Source of the DNA: Orobanche coerulescens
Taxonomy: Eukaryota > Streptophyta > Magnoliopsida > Lamiales > Orobanchaceae
NCBI GenBank assembly: GCA_033398695.1
Contig: CM065802.1
Span: forward strand, 202,139,096 to 202,203,095
Length of the DNA stretch: 64,000 bases
Direction of reading: 5' to 3'
How positions within the stretch are numbered: the stretch's first letter is position 1; each line of letters starts with the position of its first letter. This document shows positions 11,342 to 22,887 of the stretch, one piece after another. The position numbers and the translations under genes are program-made. The notes beneath the pieces are model-generated. The model had not been told where the DNA came from. It did no database searches and saw only the letters and a program-made list of their open reading frames with translations.

Positions 11342-12527
11342 TGTTGGGATAACAATCCCTGTATCGAAAAGATCAAGACCGAATGTTTTGACAAATATGC
11401 CAATCCAGCATACAGCAAGCAGCTGTATCGAAAAGCTGATCAAAATATATCAACCTGTATAGAAGACTTCTCGTAGCCCCAGCATACAGAATCAATCATA
11501 CAGTAAAAGAGTCTTATAAAGACTAAGTATGGAAGTTGTCTCGAATCGAAAATACAGCTATCATTCCATACAGCATCCAAACAGGACAAGAAGGAATGTT
11601 TGCTATTCACTAAGTCAAAGTCCCGTTTGAGAAGATATATTTAAATACTAAAGGATAAAGTATTTAAATATGAAGTCATCCGAGATCTTCAATCTAGCGC
11701 AAAATCCGGATCGTGTTTTATTCAAACACATCATCCCGTTGGAATGGAATCTTGCTCGACAGATTTATATCAATGGATATATTTCAGAAAGCTATATATA
11801 TCCCCAGCCTTTGAAGATCTACATACACACATGCAAACAAACGAACAAACGATCGAACTTACACGCAAGTGAAACAAGTGCTTACATGAATATTCGGAGC
11901 AAACATATCTCCCAAGGCATTCTGCTATTCTGAAAGAAGAGATATACAGTGCTCAAAACCGTGAACAACACATTATCAGCTAAAAGCTCAGAAAGTCAAA
12001 GTTGTTGTTCAAATATTGTTCTAACCCTTGAACAAAACCCATCAGCCCTGTGTGGACTGAGAATCCTTGCTCTTCCCGAACTGTGTGTGACAGACTTGTA
12101 TTGAAGAGAATGAAGCTTCGAAACTGTGTGTGAAGAAGCCTGTCAAGTGAAAGCTAAAACCAATATGTGTGAACGGTTGAAGGCTAAGATCATTATATCA
12201 ATATGTGTGAACGATATACTGATTATGTTTGATTATAAATACGTAGTTGTGTACGTAGTATTAATAATAAACATTTTTATTCCTGTGTGGAGGACCAGTG
12301 GACGTAGAGGGTTTTACCTCGAACCACATTAATTATTATGTCAATTACCTTCTGTATTTACTGTTTTAATATTTGTGATTATCTTTAAGTATACATTTCA
12401 TATCTAGTTGTTGTATTTACAGCAACTTACTTGTCAAGACTTCCGCTACGCACTCAGATTTGAAAACCGTACAGCGTGTTGTTTCAAACACTCTCCAAGT
12501 TGTATCATATATACTTAGTGGCCAACA
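11342..12527 (+). repeat. T 3' LTR
   Basis: TGTTGGGATAAC to GTGGCCAACA. Same length as the 5' copy with scattered point differences, so the insertion is not recent. TATA word near 11791. Confidence 0.92.
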
Positions 12528-14908
12528 TATGATGCCATTCGAATCGACGCGTGCCAACTATTTTTGTAAGTGAACTCGATCAATGGAAAATGCTCCTCCC
12601 AGTTACTGCTCCAGTCAAGAGCACAAGCGCGCAACATGTCCTCGAACGTCTGGATAGTGCATTCCGACTGTCCATCTAACTGAGGATGAAAAGAGGTACT
12701 CAGACGCAAGCGAGTACCCAATGCCATATGCACCGACTGCCAAAAGTGCGATACAAAACGGCCATCCCGATCCGAAACTATAGACTTTGGAGTACCATGA
12801 AGCCTCACAATCTGTGCAATGAACACACGAGCCAATTTCTCCAGACCCCAAGTATCCTTGGTGCCCAGAAAATGTGCTGACTTGGTCAGACGGTCCACAA
12901 TTAACAAAAAAATATTCATGCCCGATCTCGATCTCTGCAAGCTCGTGATGAAGTCCATAGAGATATCTTCCCATTTCCATTTCAGAATGGCAAGCGACTG
13001 CAATAATCCAGCCGGTTGCTGATGCTCGATTTTGACCCGTTGACAAGTCAAACATCTTGCTACAAACAATGCGACCTCTTCCTTCATATCATTCCACCAG
13101 AAATTCCTGCTCAGGTCCTTGTACATCTTACTCGAACCAGGATGAACGGAGTAAGGCGTACCATGTGCCTCGCGCAAAATACCCTGCCTCAATTCCGTGT
13201 CGTTCGGCACATATAGCCGACTCTGGAATCTCAATACCCCATCTTCGTGAATCACAAACCCAGGAGACTTTCCGTTAAGAACATTCTCTCGGATTTGAGA
13301 AATCATCGGATCCTCCAACTGCTTCAGTTTAATTTCATCGGTCAGAGACGACGAAATCTCTAAAGCGCAAAGTTGCCCGACATCTCCCGACAACAAAATA
13401 TCAACACCTAACCTGATCAAAACACGTTGAAGCTCAGACTGAGACGTAAGGATCTCAAACGTCCGCAACGCAACCGGTTTCCGACTCAAGTCATCGGCCA
13501 GGACGTTCGCCTTGCCCGGATGATACAGGATTTCGAGATCATAATCCTTAATCAATTCTAACCACCTCTTCTGCCTCATATTCAGCTCTCGCTGAGTAAA
13601 TATGTACTTCAGAATTTTATGATCGGTCAGAATCTGACACGTAGAGCCAAAAAGATAGTGACACGAAATCTTGAGCGCAAAAACAACCGTTGCTAACTCC
13701 AAATCGTGAGTAGGGTAGTTAAGCTCATACGGCCTCAATTATCTCGACGCAAACGCTATAGTCTTGTCGTGCTGCATCAATACGCACCTAAGATTCTGAC
13801 CCGAAGCATCGCTATAAATGGAAAAACCCTCGTTGCCACACGGCAACGCCAAAATCGGGGCTGAAGTCAAATGCCTCTTCAGCTCCTCAAAACTCGTCTG
13901 CCTCTCATCATTCCAGACGAGCTTCTCGGATTTCTGGAGCAACTGTGTAAGTGGCCGAGCCAGTTTCGAGAACCACTTGACGAACCTATGGTAGTAGCCA
14001 TCCAAACCCAAGAAACTACGGACCTTCCTCACATTCTTAGGCGGTGCCCAATCTAATACCACCTCAATCTTATGTGGATCTACATGGACCCCCTCGGCTG
14101 AAATCACGTGACCCAGAAACATGACTTCCTTCAGCCAGAACTCACACTTCTAGAACTTCGCATAGAGTCACTTGGTCCTCAAAATGTCTAACACCACATG
14201 CAGATGATGGGCATGCTCCTCCACGTTCTTCGAATAAATGAGGATATCGTCAATGAAGACGACGACACACTTATCCCAATACTCGATAAAGACCTTGTTC
14301 ATCAACTGCATGAACACTGTCGGCCCGTTAGTTAACCCAAAGGGCATAACCACAAACTCATAATGTCCGTATCTGGTCCGAAAAGCTATTTTCGGAACAT
14401 CGAACTCCTTCACCCGAAGCTGATAGTACCCCGATATCAAGTCGATCTTCGAGAATACTGCAGCTCCTTGCAACTGGTCAAATAAGTCATCAATCCTCGG
14501 CAAAGGATACTTGTTCTTTATGGTTACTTTGTTTAGCTCATGATAGTCGATACATAAATGCAGCGAACCATCCTTCTTCCACACAAACAGGACCGGTGTG
14601 CCCCAAGGGGAAGAGCTCGGTCTAATATATCCCGACTCAAGAATATCACTCAATTGCTTCTTCAACTCAGCCATCTCTGAAGGTTCCATGCGATACGGCG
14701 CCTTCGAAATCGGAGCCACACCCAGCTCTAACTCTGTAGCGAACTCAACCTCACGGTTCGGTGGCAATCCCGGTAGCTCGTCGGGAAAAATATCCAGAAA
14801 CTCACTAACTGCTTGAATCGATGTAAGCTCGACTCCACTACCCTCCGTCTCCAAGGCGTAACACCAATAACCAGTACACCCCTTCCATAGGAGTCTCATC
14901 GCCCTCAA
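12528..14908 (-). pseudogene. pol: B pol: reverse transcriptase, RNase H, integrase core
   Basis: Three open stretches on the minus strand: 14908-14168 (RT fingers/palm with [12 protein letters not shown]), 14122-13739 (RT thumb, start of RNase H with YSDASGQ), and 13738-12528 ([10 protein letters not shown] end of RNase H, integrase HHCC and core with [14 protein letters not shown] and IVSDRDGRF). They are separated by stops near 14166, 14152 and 13741. The last stretch is cut at 12528 by T; the integrase continues at 6315. Product would be a Ty3-type polymerase and integrase. Confidence 0.9.
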
Positions 14909-16296
14909 AGCGTTAATAACGAACTTATGATTTCCCCTCTTTCTCCCTGTGAAAGAGTGCTCGGTGCCATCCTAGGCTAACATGGTGATGATTCTCGTGC
15001 GGTAGTTCATGATCGCACCATGCCGCTCAAGCCAACCATCCCCAAGAATCAAATCCTCACCCTCAATACTAACGACAATAAGATTAGGCAGCCAAGCCCT
15101 CTCGCAAATAATCACAGAACAATCTCAGATCTCCATATCACCAATGATCCTATCACCGCTAGGAAGTTTAACGATGAAATGCTCGCAAGGCGACAAGCCC
15201 TGATTCACACTCGGCTCCCTAGGCGCTGGAATAGAAGTCGGGGCACTGAGAATTTGTCCTACTCGCTCACAGTAGAAAGCCTTGTGGCCCGACTGACCAC
15301 AAGTATGACAAGTCAACTGCAGATGAAGACACTCCCAGTTCTTATGGCCTGACATGCCACAGTTAAAGCATGTGATATCACGAACGGGGGCTCTAGTAGC
15401 ACCTCGAAAACTCCCTGAGAAACGAGCCGAACCGCCCGCAGGAATATTTGCAGATTGAGATTTCTGTTGACCTCCACCCTTGTGACCCAAAAAATTTTCG
15501 ATGGATTTTTGCTTCTTTCTCTCACGAGCCGCCTCACTGGCCGTCACAGACATATCATATGCAAGATCCCTACTCTGATAGTCCTTCAAAATAGTGCAGA
15601 CGAGCCCAGACATGTAATCCCGAATCGATGGTTTCATCACCTCGAAAAGTGGAAAATTTTGTCGCTCTCCTCTATAACTTGGACCTTCACAAAGCCCAAC
15701 TCCTTATTGAAATCGGCAATAGCTTAAGAAACAGGAATATCCCGAGGCTTAGCATCATAAAAGGCATGAACTCGAGCCTGTCTAACTGGCCACAGGCAAT
15801 ATTCGGTCTCCATCAGGTCCTTGAATCTCGCCCACGAAGCAGCATGGTCTTTAGGCTCAACAGCATCCCACCAGTCAGTAGCGTCCCCAGTGAGAAAGTA
15901 CTGGGCAATAGGGACCTTGCGGTCCTCGGGACAGTTGGTTGCGACAAAAACTTTGGATATCTCCTTGATCCACCCCTCCCAGCCGACCGGGTCTGAAGCC
16001 CCCGAAAACTGAGAAAGATGTATCTTGATGACATCCTGAAGCCAACGATCTGCTCCGCCCTGAATAGGGTGGGCTGAAGTCGGGTTCTGAACCACCTGAG
16101 CTATCGCAGCCATTTAGTTCACCATTTGTTGCATCACCACAGCAACTCCAAGATCGGCACCATTCTGAGTAGTAGCATGGCTATGAAGGTCACCAGTACT
16201 GACGGCTCATGAAGAATGCGACGTGGCCGCCTCACTGGCTGCCCCACGTCCCCGGTCGCGTCCACGACCACGATCACAACCTCTTCCAGCATCCAT
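14909..16296 (-). pseudogene. gag: B gag with in-frame deletion of the protease site
   Basis: Starts at an ATG at 16296 (MDAGRGCDRGRGRDRGRG, a basic Arg-Gly leader). Two stops follow before a gag core at 16113-15724 containing the conserved WWDAVEP and AQYFLTG segments. Two CCHC knuckles follow (CFNCGMSGHKNWEC and CHTCGQSGHKAFYC) at about 15370-15250. The frame then jumps from the knuckle linker directly to SPCEHFIVKLP near 15195. About 252 bases present in A are missing, including the DSG protease motif. A further stop and frameshift occur at 14970-15020. Confidence 0.87.
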
Positions 16297-16428
16297 ACTG
16301 GTGTTAAAAGGTAGCAAAATCAACTCGATGATAAGTACGAGAGGAAAAACAATCACAGTTCAAGAAATAGAAATGTTGTATGAGAAAACCAAGAATCGAG
16401 TAAGAAAAACCTACGAGCAAAAGCAACT

Positions 16429-18240
16429 CGACTCAAATGTACATGTCAACGACCCTGGCCAGCATCCTCGTCCTGTCCCAGTGCCCGCTCGTTCGGCTGA
16501 ACATAACCTGAAATCCATAACAAGAATTTCCCCAAAACGGATCCCCAAAGGGGTTAGCAATTACGCTAGTACAAGTAATCAAGGCAAACCATTCGCTTAC
16601 ACATTTCATAGTACATGCACCAATTCATTATGAAATCAAAACCAGACATGTCTTTTCCGGAAACAAACAGTCAATAAACAATTTGCCTTGGGACCGGGGC
16701 TATACCACTGGTCCCACTCGAGGCCTCTAAGGACCCTCCTGAACTGGCCATATCATAAAATAAATCACGCACAGGCATCGCCTTGGAACCGGGGCTATAC
16801 CACTGATCCCACTCAAGGCCTCTAAGGAACCTCCCGAGCTAGCTTGCAAATCAAACTCGTGAATCCAGGGCTATACCATTAGATTCCCTCGAGGCCCCAT
16901 AGGACCCTACCGAGGTGAGCAAAGCACACACAATATACATTACCATTTCATGTTAAGCATAAAGGTTTCCAAAAATACTTGTCTTGTGTAATTGACGATG
17001 ACACGAACGGAAGGAATCAAACACGACCGCTAGGAACCGACGAAACCGAACCTAACAATTCAAAGAATATAATCACAACCACTTCTAAACGATTATGGAA
17101 ATGGAATACACCTGAAAACCCAACTACGATTCATGTATATTCATACAAAACCAACAAGGAGGGCGGATCGCAACCAAACCCTCTCGATTACGTAAAAACC
17201 ACGAAATACACCATGAATTCGTAGGGAAAACAAGAATACTAACAAGATTAATCATATTCATCATGGATTAATCAACAATACGGAACGAATCGGTTAAAAA
17301 CTCAAAACCCCCAAATTTCCCGAAAAAATAGGGTTCTAGAAGATTACCTTGGATTAGGATGAAGGATTCAAGTAGAAGTCGATAATCTACAACAAGAACT
17401 CGAGGTGGATGATCTCTCGAAGAATGAAGATGCAAAAAATCACCCAAAAGTCGCGCCTAAATCGCCCAAAACGAGAGGAAGAAGAAGAGAGGAGAGGAAA
17501 TGAAACCCTATCCGAAAATCCCGCTGAAATATAGCTTGACTGACCCGTGTGCCGCGGCGCAGGTTGAGTGTGCCGCAGCCCGCGGCTGAAAATATAGAGC
17601 AGGTTTTTGATCTGTACCGCGGCCTAGACTGTTGTGTGCCGCGGCACGCAGTACAGTCGGTCCAGGCACCATCTTTGCCAAGGCTGTGCCGCGGCGCACA
17701 GTCCCCTGTGCCGTGGCACACACTGTTTGAGCCCAAAATTGATGAAAAACGACCAACCAAACATGATATAATCGATCGACTCATAGTCCCAACCATTTAA
17801 AGGCCTAAAAGGACTATCACGAACCCTTGTATGGTGACTTCACGTCAAACACGGTTCGTCCCAACACGACGGTAACATCAAATGATCCGAAAAGAGAACA
17901 AACGGAATGGAAACCCAAAACTTTGGAATATTACGGAATGACCCAACACGATACTCGATCGGAACATCAATAAAGGTTCACAACATCTATAATAACATGA
18001 AACAGATTTATGGAAACCCCAAAACGGCGGTTCCAAACAATGATTACGAGAATTGAACCCAACGGCGACAAAAGTGACATCCATCCCGTAATTGAGTAAA
18101 ACAAATTCGAAACAAGCTCGGATGATGAAAAGTCTAGTATTACATATTCTCAAAATATTCATACGGTTAAAAACGAGTCACTAAGAACAAAGATACACCA
18201 AAACAAAAATACCGGAAAAAGGAAAAACGCGGATATTACA
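16429..18240 (-). repeat. B 5' LTR, truncated at its internal end
   Basis: Aligns with 3855-5665 of the 3' LTR, ending GGATATTACA at 18240 beside the ATTCG duplication. The inner approximately 295 bp (the TGTAACACC end) and the primer-binding site are missing; gag leader sequence abuts at about 16429. Contains the same tandem units (16688-16915) and GC palindromes (17549-17715; exact GTGCCGCGGCAC at 17636-17647). Confidence 0.88.
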
Positions 18241-18245
18241 ATTCG

Positions 18246-19000
18246 ATGGATTGAATTGGCCAGAGTTGGTATAATTTCTGTATCGCGAGTTGTAATGATG
18301 TTTTGAGAACCTTGGGTATTGTTGTGATATAGTAGAGATGTTTAGGTATGAGCTTATTGTGTTGTTAAGGATACGAATTGTGAATTTTGGTAAAGTTACG
18401 GTGGTAAAATTACATTGGTCGTATTCTTACTTAGTATTTTCATTGGTAGGTAATTATTGACGCGATGTGATCGTTATCATTATTGGATATTTTGGCTGAC
18501 CCCGTCGTGGGATTTCTTTTTAGGTTCTTGGGATATCGAGCTTGTAGGGGTCGTGAAGAGATGAGCTTCCCGGAGGATACTGGCTAGGGCATGTATTCAT
18601 GAATTGAGTTTCCTAATCAGTTGTTGTATTCCGCTGCTAGAGTATTTTTTTAACTGTTGTCTTTTCCGCTGTGTGAGTATTATTAAATGACCTTTCGAAC
18701 TTAAGTTACTTTGGAAAATTGTTTTCTAAACTATTTTGTCGGTACGTGTAAGCGATAGCTTAACGTATGTTCTTAAACTATTGAGTTTTGGCATTTCGGG
18801 CCTTGTGGTTTCAAATGAGATTTTTACGACGGTTTTGGATAAACGGATTTTATTAAATCTTCAAATGTTTTTAAAAGATAGTACCGTCGTTAGCCTCTTG
18901 GGCATTTGTAAATATTTGTGAAAATGTCTTTTAGCCTTGTGTGTTCCATCTCGGGGCCCACGGCACTGTAATATTCCTGGATGGCTCTCGGAGTGTTTCA
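18246..19000 (+). repeat. Element C: gypsy LTR fragment, right part
   Basis: Continues C after the B insertion. Near the end it has GGGGCCCACGGCACTGTAAT, the mirror of the sequence found about 30 bp inside the other gypsy LTR ends, and finishes GAGTGTTTCA at 19000. No coding capacity. Confidence 0.65.
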
Positions 19001-19017
19001 CTTGCCACGCACCGGAG

Positions 19018-20689
19018 TGACAACCACCCTATTAACTTCCAAGGTTACGGCTAGAATAACATGATGAAGCTATATTATTTGATGAATATAATCCAAGTAT
19101 ATTATTCAAACTCTATGTATTTCTCTCACAAATTGAAGTGAAGGAAAAATAAAGAAGACAAGAAAACTATTTTTTTCACTCTCTCTACTTGCAATGCGTG
19201 AGATCTCCTCCCAGGAAGAGTGGTCTTCTTTTCCTTTATATTTCATTTCAACCACCAAGACCAAATCACCCTTTTTAATATAAAAGGAGATATTGCCCCC
19301 TCAAGTCTTTGTCTTCCACCCCACATGGAGAAGACAAAAAACCAAGACCCACATGAGGGTAGGTGGGGTGGCCATCTCGAAGGAAAACAGATGAGTTCAA
19401 TTCGTTTCGGACTCCCGTGAGTCCAAATAGATAAACTTCAATTCTGTTTCGATGTATTTGTATCAATTAATTAATCCAATTAATTAATCATATCAAATAC
19501 AAAAATAATATAATTAATTTCTCCAAGAAATAATTATATCGATGAACTAAATTAATCACCCAGTAATATATTTAATTCATTAGGCCATAAATTAATTTAT
19601 CCAATAAATCAACTTGGACATCCAATGTCCCAATAAATTAGATATCCAATATCTAATATTCATAATGAGAGAATAAGCTCGATACATTCCGCCGTTAGTC
19701 CTATTGCGTGACTCGGTAGGTCCGTCTCAGTTAGCAATGGGAGGAACCAAATAGTAGTAGCACCACCTAGCCAGCCTGGCAGCCTACTGTACCCCAACTG
19801 AGAACGAATGATATAGGATCATTCAAAAACCATTCTGTCGTGAATACCAGTATACGTATAAACCCTTCTTTCAAATGACCCGATGAAGTTATAGGGTCAC
19901 GGTAAGTCAAACCCTGTCTGTACTTGATGCTATGCATGAGTTAATGCAAATACAAATCATCGAGCTCTCGTGTATCCAATACAACTAGCTCCAATGCTTT
20001 GTCCAAAGACTTATGATCTCATCTGCCAATAACCGCATTGGACATATAACCCATTCACTAACAGGAGAAAGAATTCTACCTCGGTATTCAGTAGGACCTG
20101 CTACTTGCCCGTCAAGACGCACGTCGAGGTTGACCCCCGCCTTCTGGTTTACAGGGTCGAACTACTCTAATGAAAATCTTCACGTCACAATCACATCCGA
20201 CTAAATCCTCAAGTCGAAGGTTCACGAATACCTATCACAACCTTTCGATTCCGTCATTGACTGTCCCGGAGTGAAATCCGTGTGACGAATCGAGGGTGAG
20301 TCGGTTCGAGTATACTAATCCAATTAGCATACCTATAACATGTGCTCCCACTAACCATTAGTGTTCGATAGGCACTCTCCATGTCAAAGAACACGTCATA
20401 GTCTTCACATAAACTTAATGCCCAGTCAAGTTTCATCGACTTGCGAACGATTAAGTATTTGAGCTATAAACCTTTCCAGTGCCGACCCCCTTATCCAATA
20501 AGGAGTAGAATGTTTTTGCTCTCAAATACACGGACTAGTTTCTATATATATATTTACGAGTTAGGAATGCCTGTAACTACCAGTAAATAAAGAAACTTCC
20601 ATTTGCTTCTGATAATAAATTACATAATAACAAGTACAATGCCCTCACTCAACATCCTCTGAGTGGCATTCGAGGGCATACTTCTAACA
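19018..20689 (-). repeat. Lone Tork-type copia LTR
   Basis: Aligns in minus orientation with the G LTR (59804-61639): shared blocks around TGAGAACGAATGA, GTCACGGTAA, TTCGAGTATACT and CGAATGCCACTCAGAGGATG. The terminus TGTTAGAAGTATGCCCTCGA lies at 20689. No purine tract or pol follows, so it is a solo or orphan LTR. GGAG occurs on both sides (19014-19017 and 20690-20693), but the low-coordinate edge does not match the end of G and is uncertain. Confidence 0.75.
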
Positions 20690-21813
20690 GGAGCTTACAG
20701 CCGTAACACTAACTTCTTACAGCCATAACATCTAACAGCTTATGGCCGTAATGAAAACATCTTATGGCCGTAACCACTGGCTGCAAGACAGCAGAATTGT
20801 CATAGCAGCCCCGAAACGGCTCCGAAGGTTAAGGATCGACTCCTAACAATGTATCCCGACATTTAGGAACACTGTAAAAATTCTTCAACGAGCATAACAA
20901 CATAACAAGCTAGTTGCAACGACTTGGTCCCAACACACAAACACATAATGTTTTAAATACCAAAAATCAAAGTGGTTTTACAAAATAAAAATTTTCTAAA
21001 ATCCTTTCGATCATAACCAAAAATGACGGTAATATTTTGCAATGTGCAAAGTACTTTAAAACACATTTCCAAAATACCGTCTAATGGTGTCATTTGAAAA
21101 TACATGACCAACTTGTCAAAATTCAACCAATTTCAAAATTCATACGAAATCATTGTTTAACCGCACCATCAAAATATTTTCAAAAATCGATTATCCACAA
21201 ATATACTCACGCCTATAAAGTCTTTCAGTAAACCTTTTTCAAACCTACATGCAGCGGACACAATTATAACTATCTAAAAATAACAGAATTTAACCACATG
21301 CCCAAACGGCAAACAAAATCACCAACTCAAGCAAATACATCTCGTGGGCATCAAGTTTAAACATACAACAAAACCATCCGTCTGAGTTTCTCACAAACTC
21401 TACCGTCGATACCATTTATGAATCACAGCTTTCACATCATACCACCCCACGTGGTGGTTAAAAGTCAAACCATCAATACTTCCAGTTCTATGCACTTACA
21501 CTGTATCACAAGTATCGAATACAAACTCCATTACACAACACCGAGCAAACAAAGTTATGCACCAAAAATATCGCACATAAATGAAATCATGAAACACAGA
21601 TACTACGCATGAAAGAGGAGACTTATGTCAGGGAGATGACGGTCGCCCACGATACTAATCTCATCCAACAACACATCCGATATGCTATGACTACGCACAA
21701 CTCAACTTGTCACCCGACAACTCGAATGACACGACAACACACTACTCGACAAATCACGACTCGACTCAACCCGACAGCCTAGGTTTCCACAACCTAAGCT
21801 CCGATACCATAAA
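20690..21813 (-). other. Leader of element E' and palindrome relics, non-coding
   Basis: No gene here. 20695-20790 holds decayed copies of the TTACGGCCGTAA palindrome. 20830-21600 is AT-rich. 21625-21797 aligns with 57480-57640 of element E (shared GATCGCCCACGATACT-like and CCCGACAGCCTAGGTTTCC words), so it is the untranslated leader of E' in minus orientation. The rest of the interior of E' is not present. Confidence 0.65.
21798..21809 (-). other. E' primer-binding site
   Basis: The minus strand reads TGGTATCGGAGC four bases from the LTR edge at 21814, matching the initiator-Met type site used by D and E. Confidence 0.8.
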
Positions 21814-22496
21814 TGTAACACCCCCAAAACGATATGGGAATATTACACGCCGTAGACCCTTTCCACAAGGATCTACAGGCTAAAACTCCCAGAACGACCA
21901 AATGCTTGCCCGACCAGGGTCAAACAATATAATAATACAGACCGTTAAGGTCAGTTACAACTAACTAGACAGACCGATGAGGTCGCACAACTCAATCAAC
22001 AGAAACTAACTTTAGACAACATTACCCACGCAAGGGTCGAAGTACAATACAACGGAAGACTGATTACAACTCTGATAATACAACATAACTCTACCAACTC
22101 TCCACTCTTGATTAGTATCGTAGCTCGTCACTCCCTGTTCCAATCTTGTGACTGCTCCCATGAGCCTGCGAGTACCTGGATGCAAAATAGACATCCACCC
22201 CCCGATTACTCGGGGGTTAGCAAAATTCCACTATTTTGATAGTGGAACTATAATGTTATATGAAATGTAGCAAGCGAATAACAACAACGAATCAGATACG
22301 ACAATCAACTATCAAAACATTCCCGAGAGGTTTTTGATTTTTGAATTCAAGCAAGGAAGTATTTGAAAATAAACTCATCATCACGAGGATTTTAAAAGTA
22401 GAAATTCTTTTTGGATCTCGAGTCCCAATTTACAAAACCTTTTTCAAAATCATTAGCGCCTCAGCCCGGTTCTCGATTCAAAATACATTATTTTAG

Positions 22497-22810
22497 GTAC
22501 ACATCATGTACCGAACTCCAGAGGCTTCGACGGACCCTACCCAGAACACACACATTGTTCGTACACATCATGTACTAAACTTGAGAGGCCTCGACGGACC
22601 CTACCCGGAACACACCCGTTGTTCGTACACATCATGTACTGAACTCCAGAGGCCTCAACGGACCCTACCCGGGACACACACATTGTTTGTACACATCATG
22701 TACCGAACTCCTGAGGCCTCAATGGACCCTATCCAGAACACACACGTTGTTCGTACACATCATGTACCGAACTCCAGAGGCCTCGACGGACCCTACCCAT
22801 ATCACATACA
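22497..22810. repeat. 64-bp tandem repeat, five copies, in E' LTR
   Basis: GTACACATCATGTAC recurs at 22497, 22561, 22625, 22689 and 22753, an exact 64-bp period. Each unit then has GAACTCC-GAGGCCTC-ACGGACCCTA-like sequence. GTACA and TGTAC are inverted within each unit. Confidence 0.95.
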
Positions 22811-22887
22811 TTGACAGGTCACGACTCATATTGATCCACTCAACACATTACCACGAACAACACACATTATTACCAATATGTCAAACC

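Larger units (their letters stand above)
6316..12527 (+). mobile_element. Element T: non-autonomous Ty1/copia element with ORF3-like gene only
   Basis: Two LTRs, 6316-7501 and 11342-12527, each 1186 bp by alignment of their ends, flank a 3840-bp interior. A primer site follows the left LTR and a purine tract precedes the right one, so orientation is plus. The interior has no protease, integrase, reverse transcriptase or RNase H motif in any frame. It holds only a decayed ORF of about 1046 codons resembling ORF3 of element S. Flanks read TACGT (left) and TATGA (right), an eroded target duplication. The insertion splits the integrase gene of B. Mobilisation in trans by a SIRE-like relative is inferred. 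Confidence 0.88.
3574..18240 (-). mobile_element. Element B: Ty3/gypsy Tekay-like element, interrupted by T
   Basis: The outer ends are TGTAACACCCC at 3574 and GGATATTACA ending at 18240. Both are flanked by the 5-bp duplication ATTCG (3569-3573 and 18241-18245), which proves one insertion event. The element is on the minus strand: 5' LTR 16429-18240 (truncated), gag 16296-14909, pol 14908-12528, then T, then the integrase tail 6315-5690 and 3' LTR 3574-5665. Multiple stops, an in-frame loss of the protease site and a missing primer site show it is dead. Without T it would be about 8.5 kb. Confidence 0.93.
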
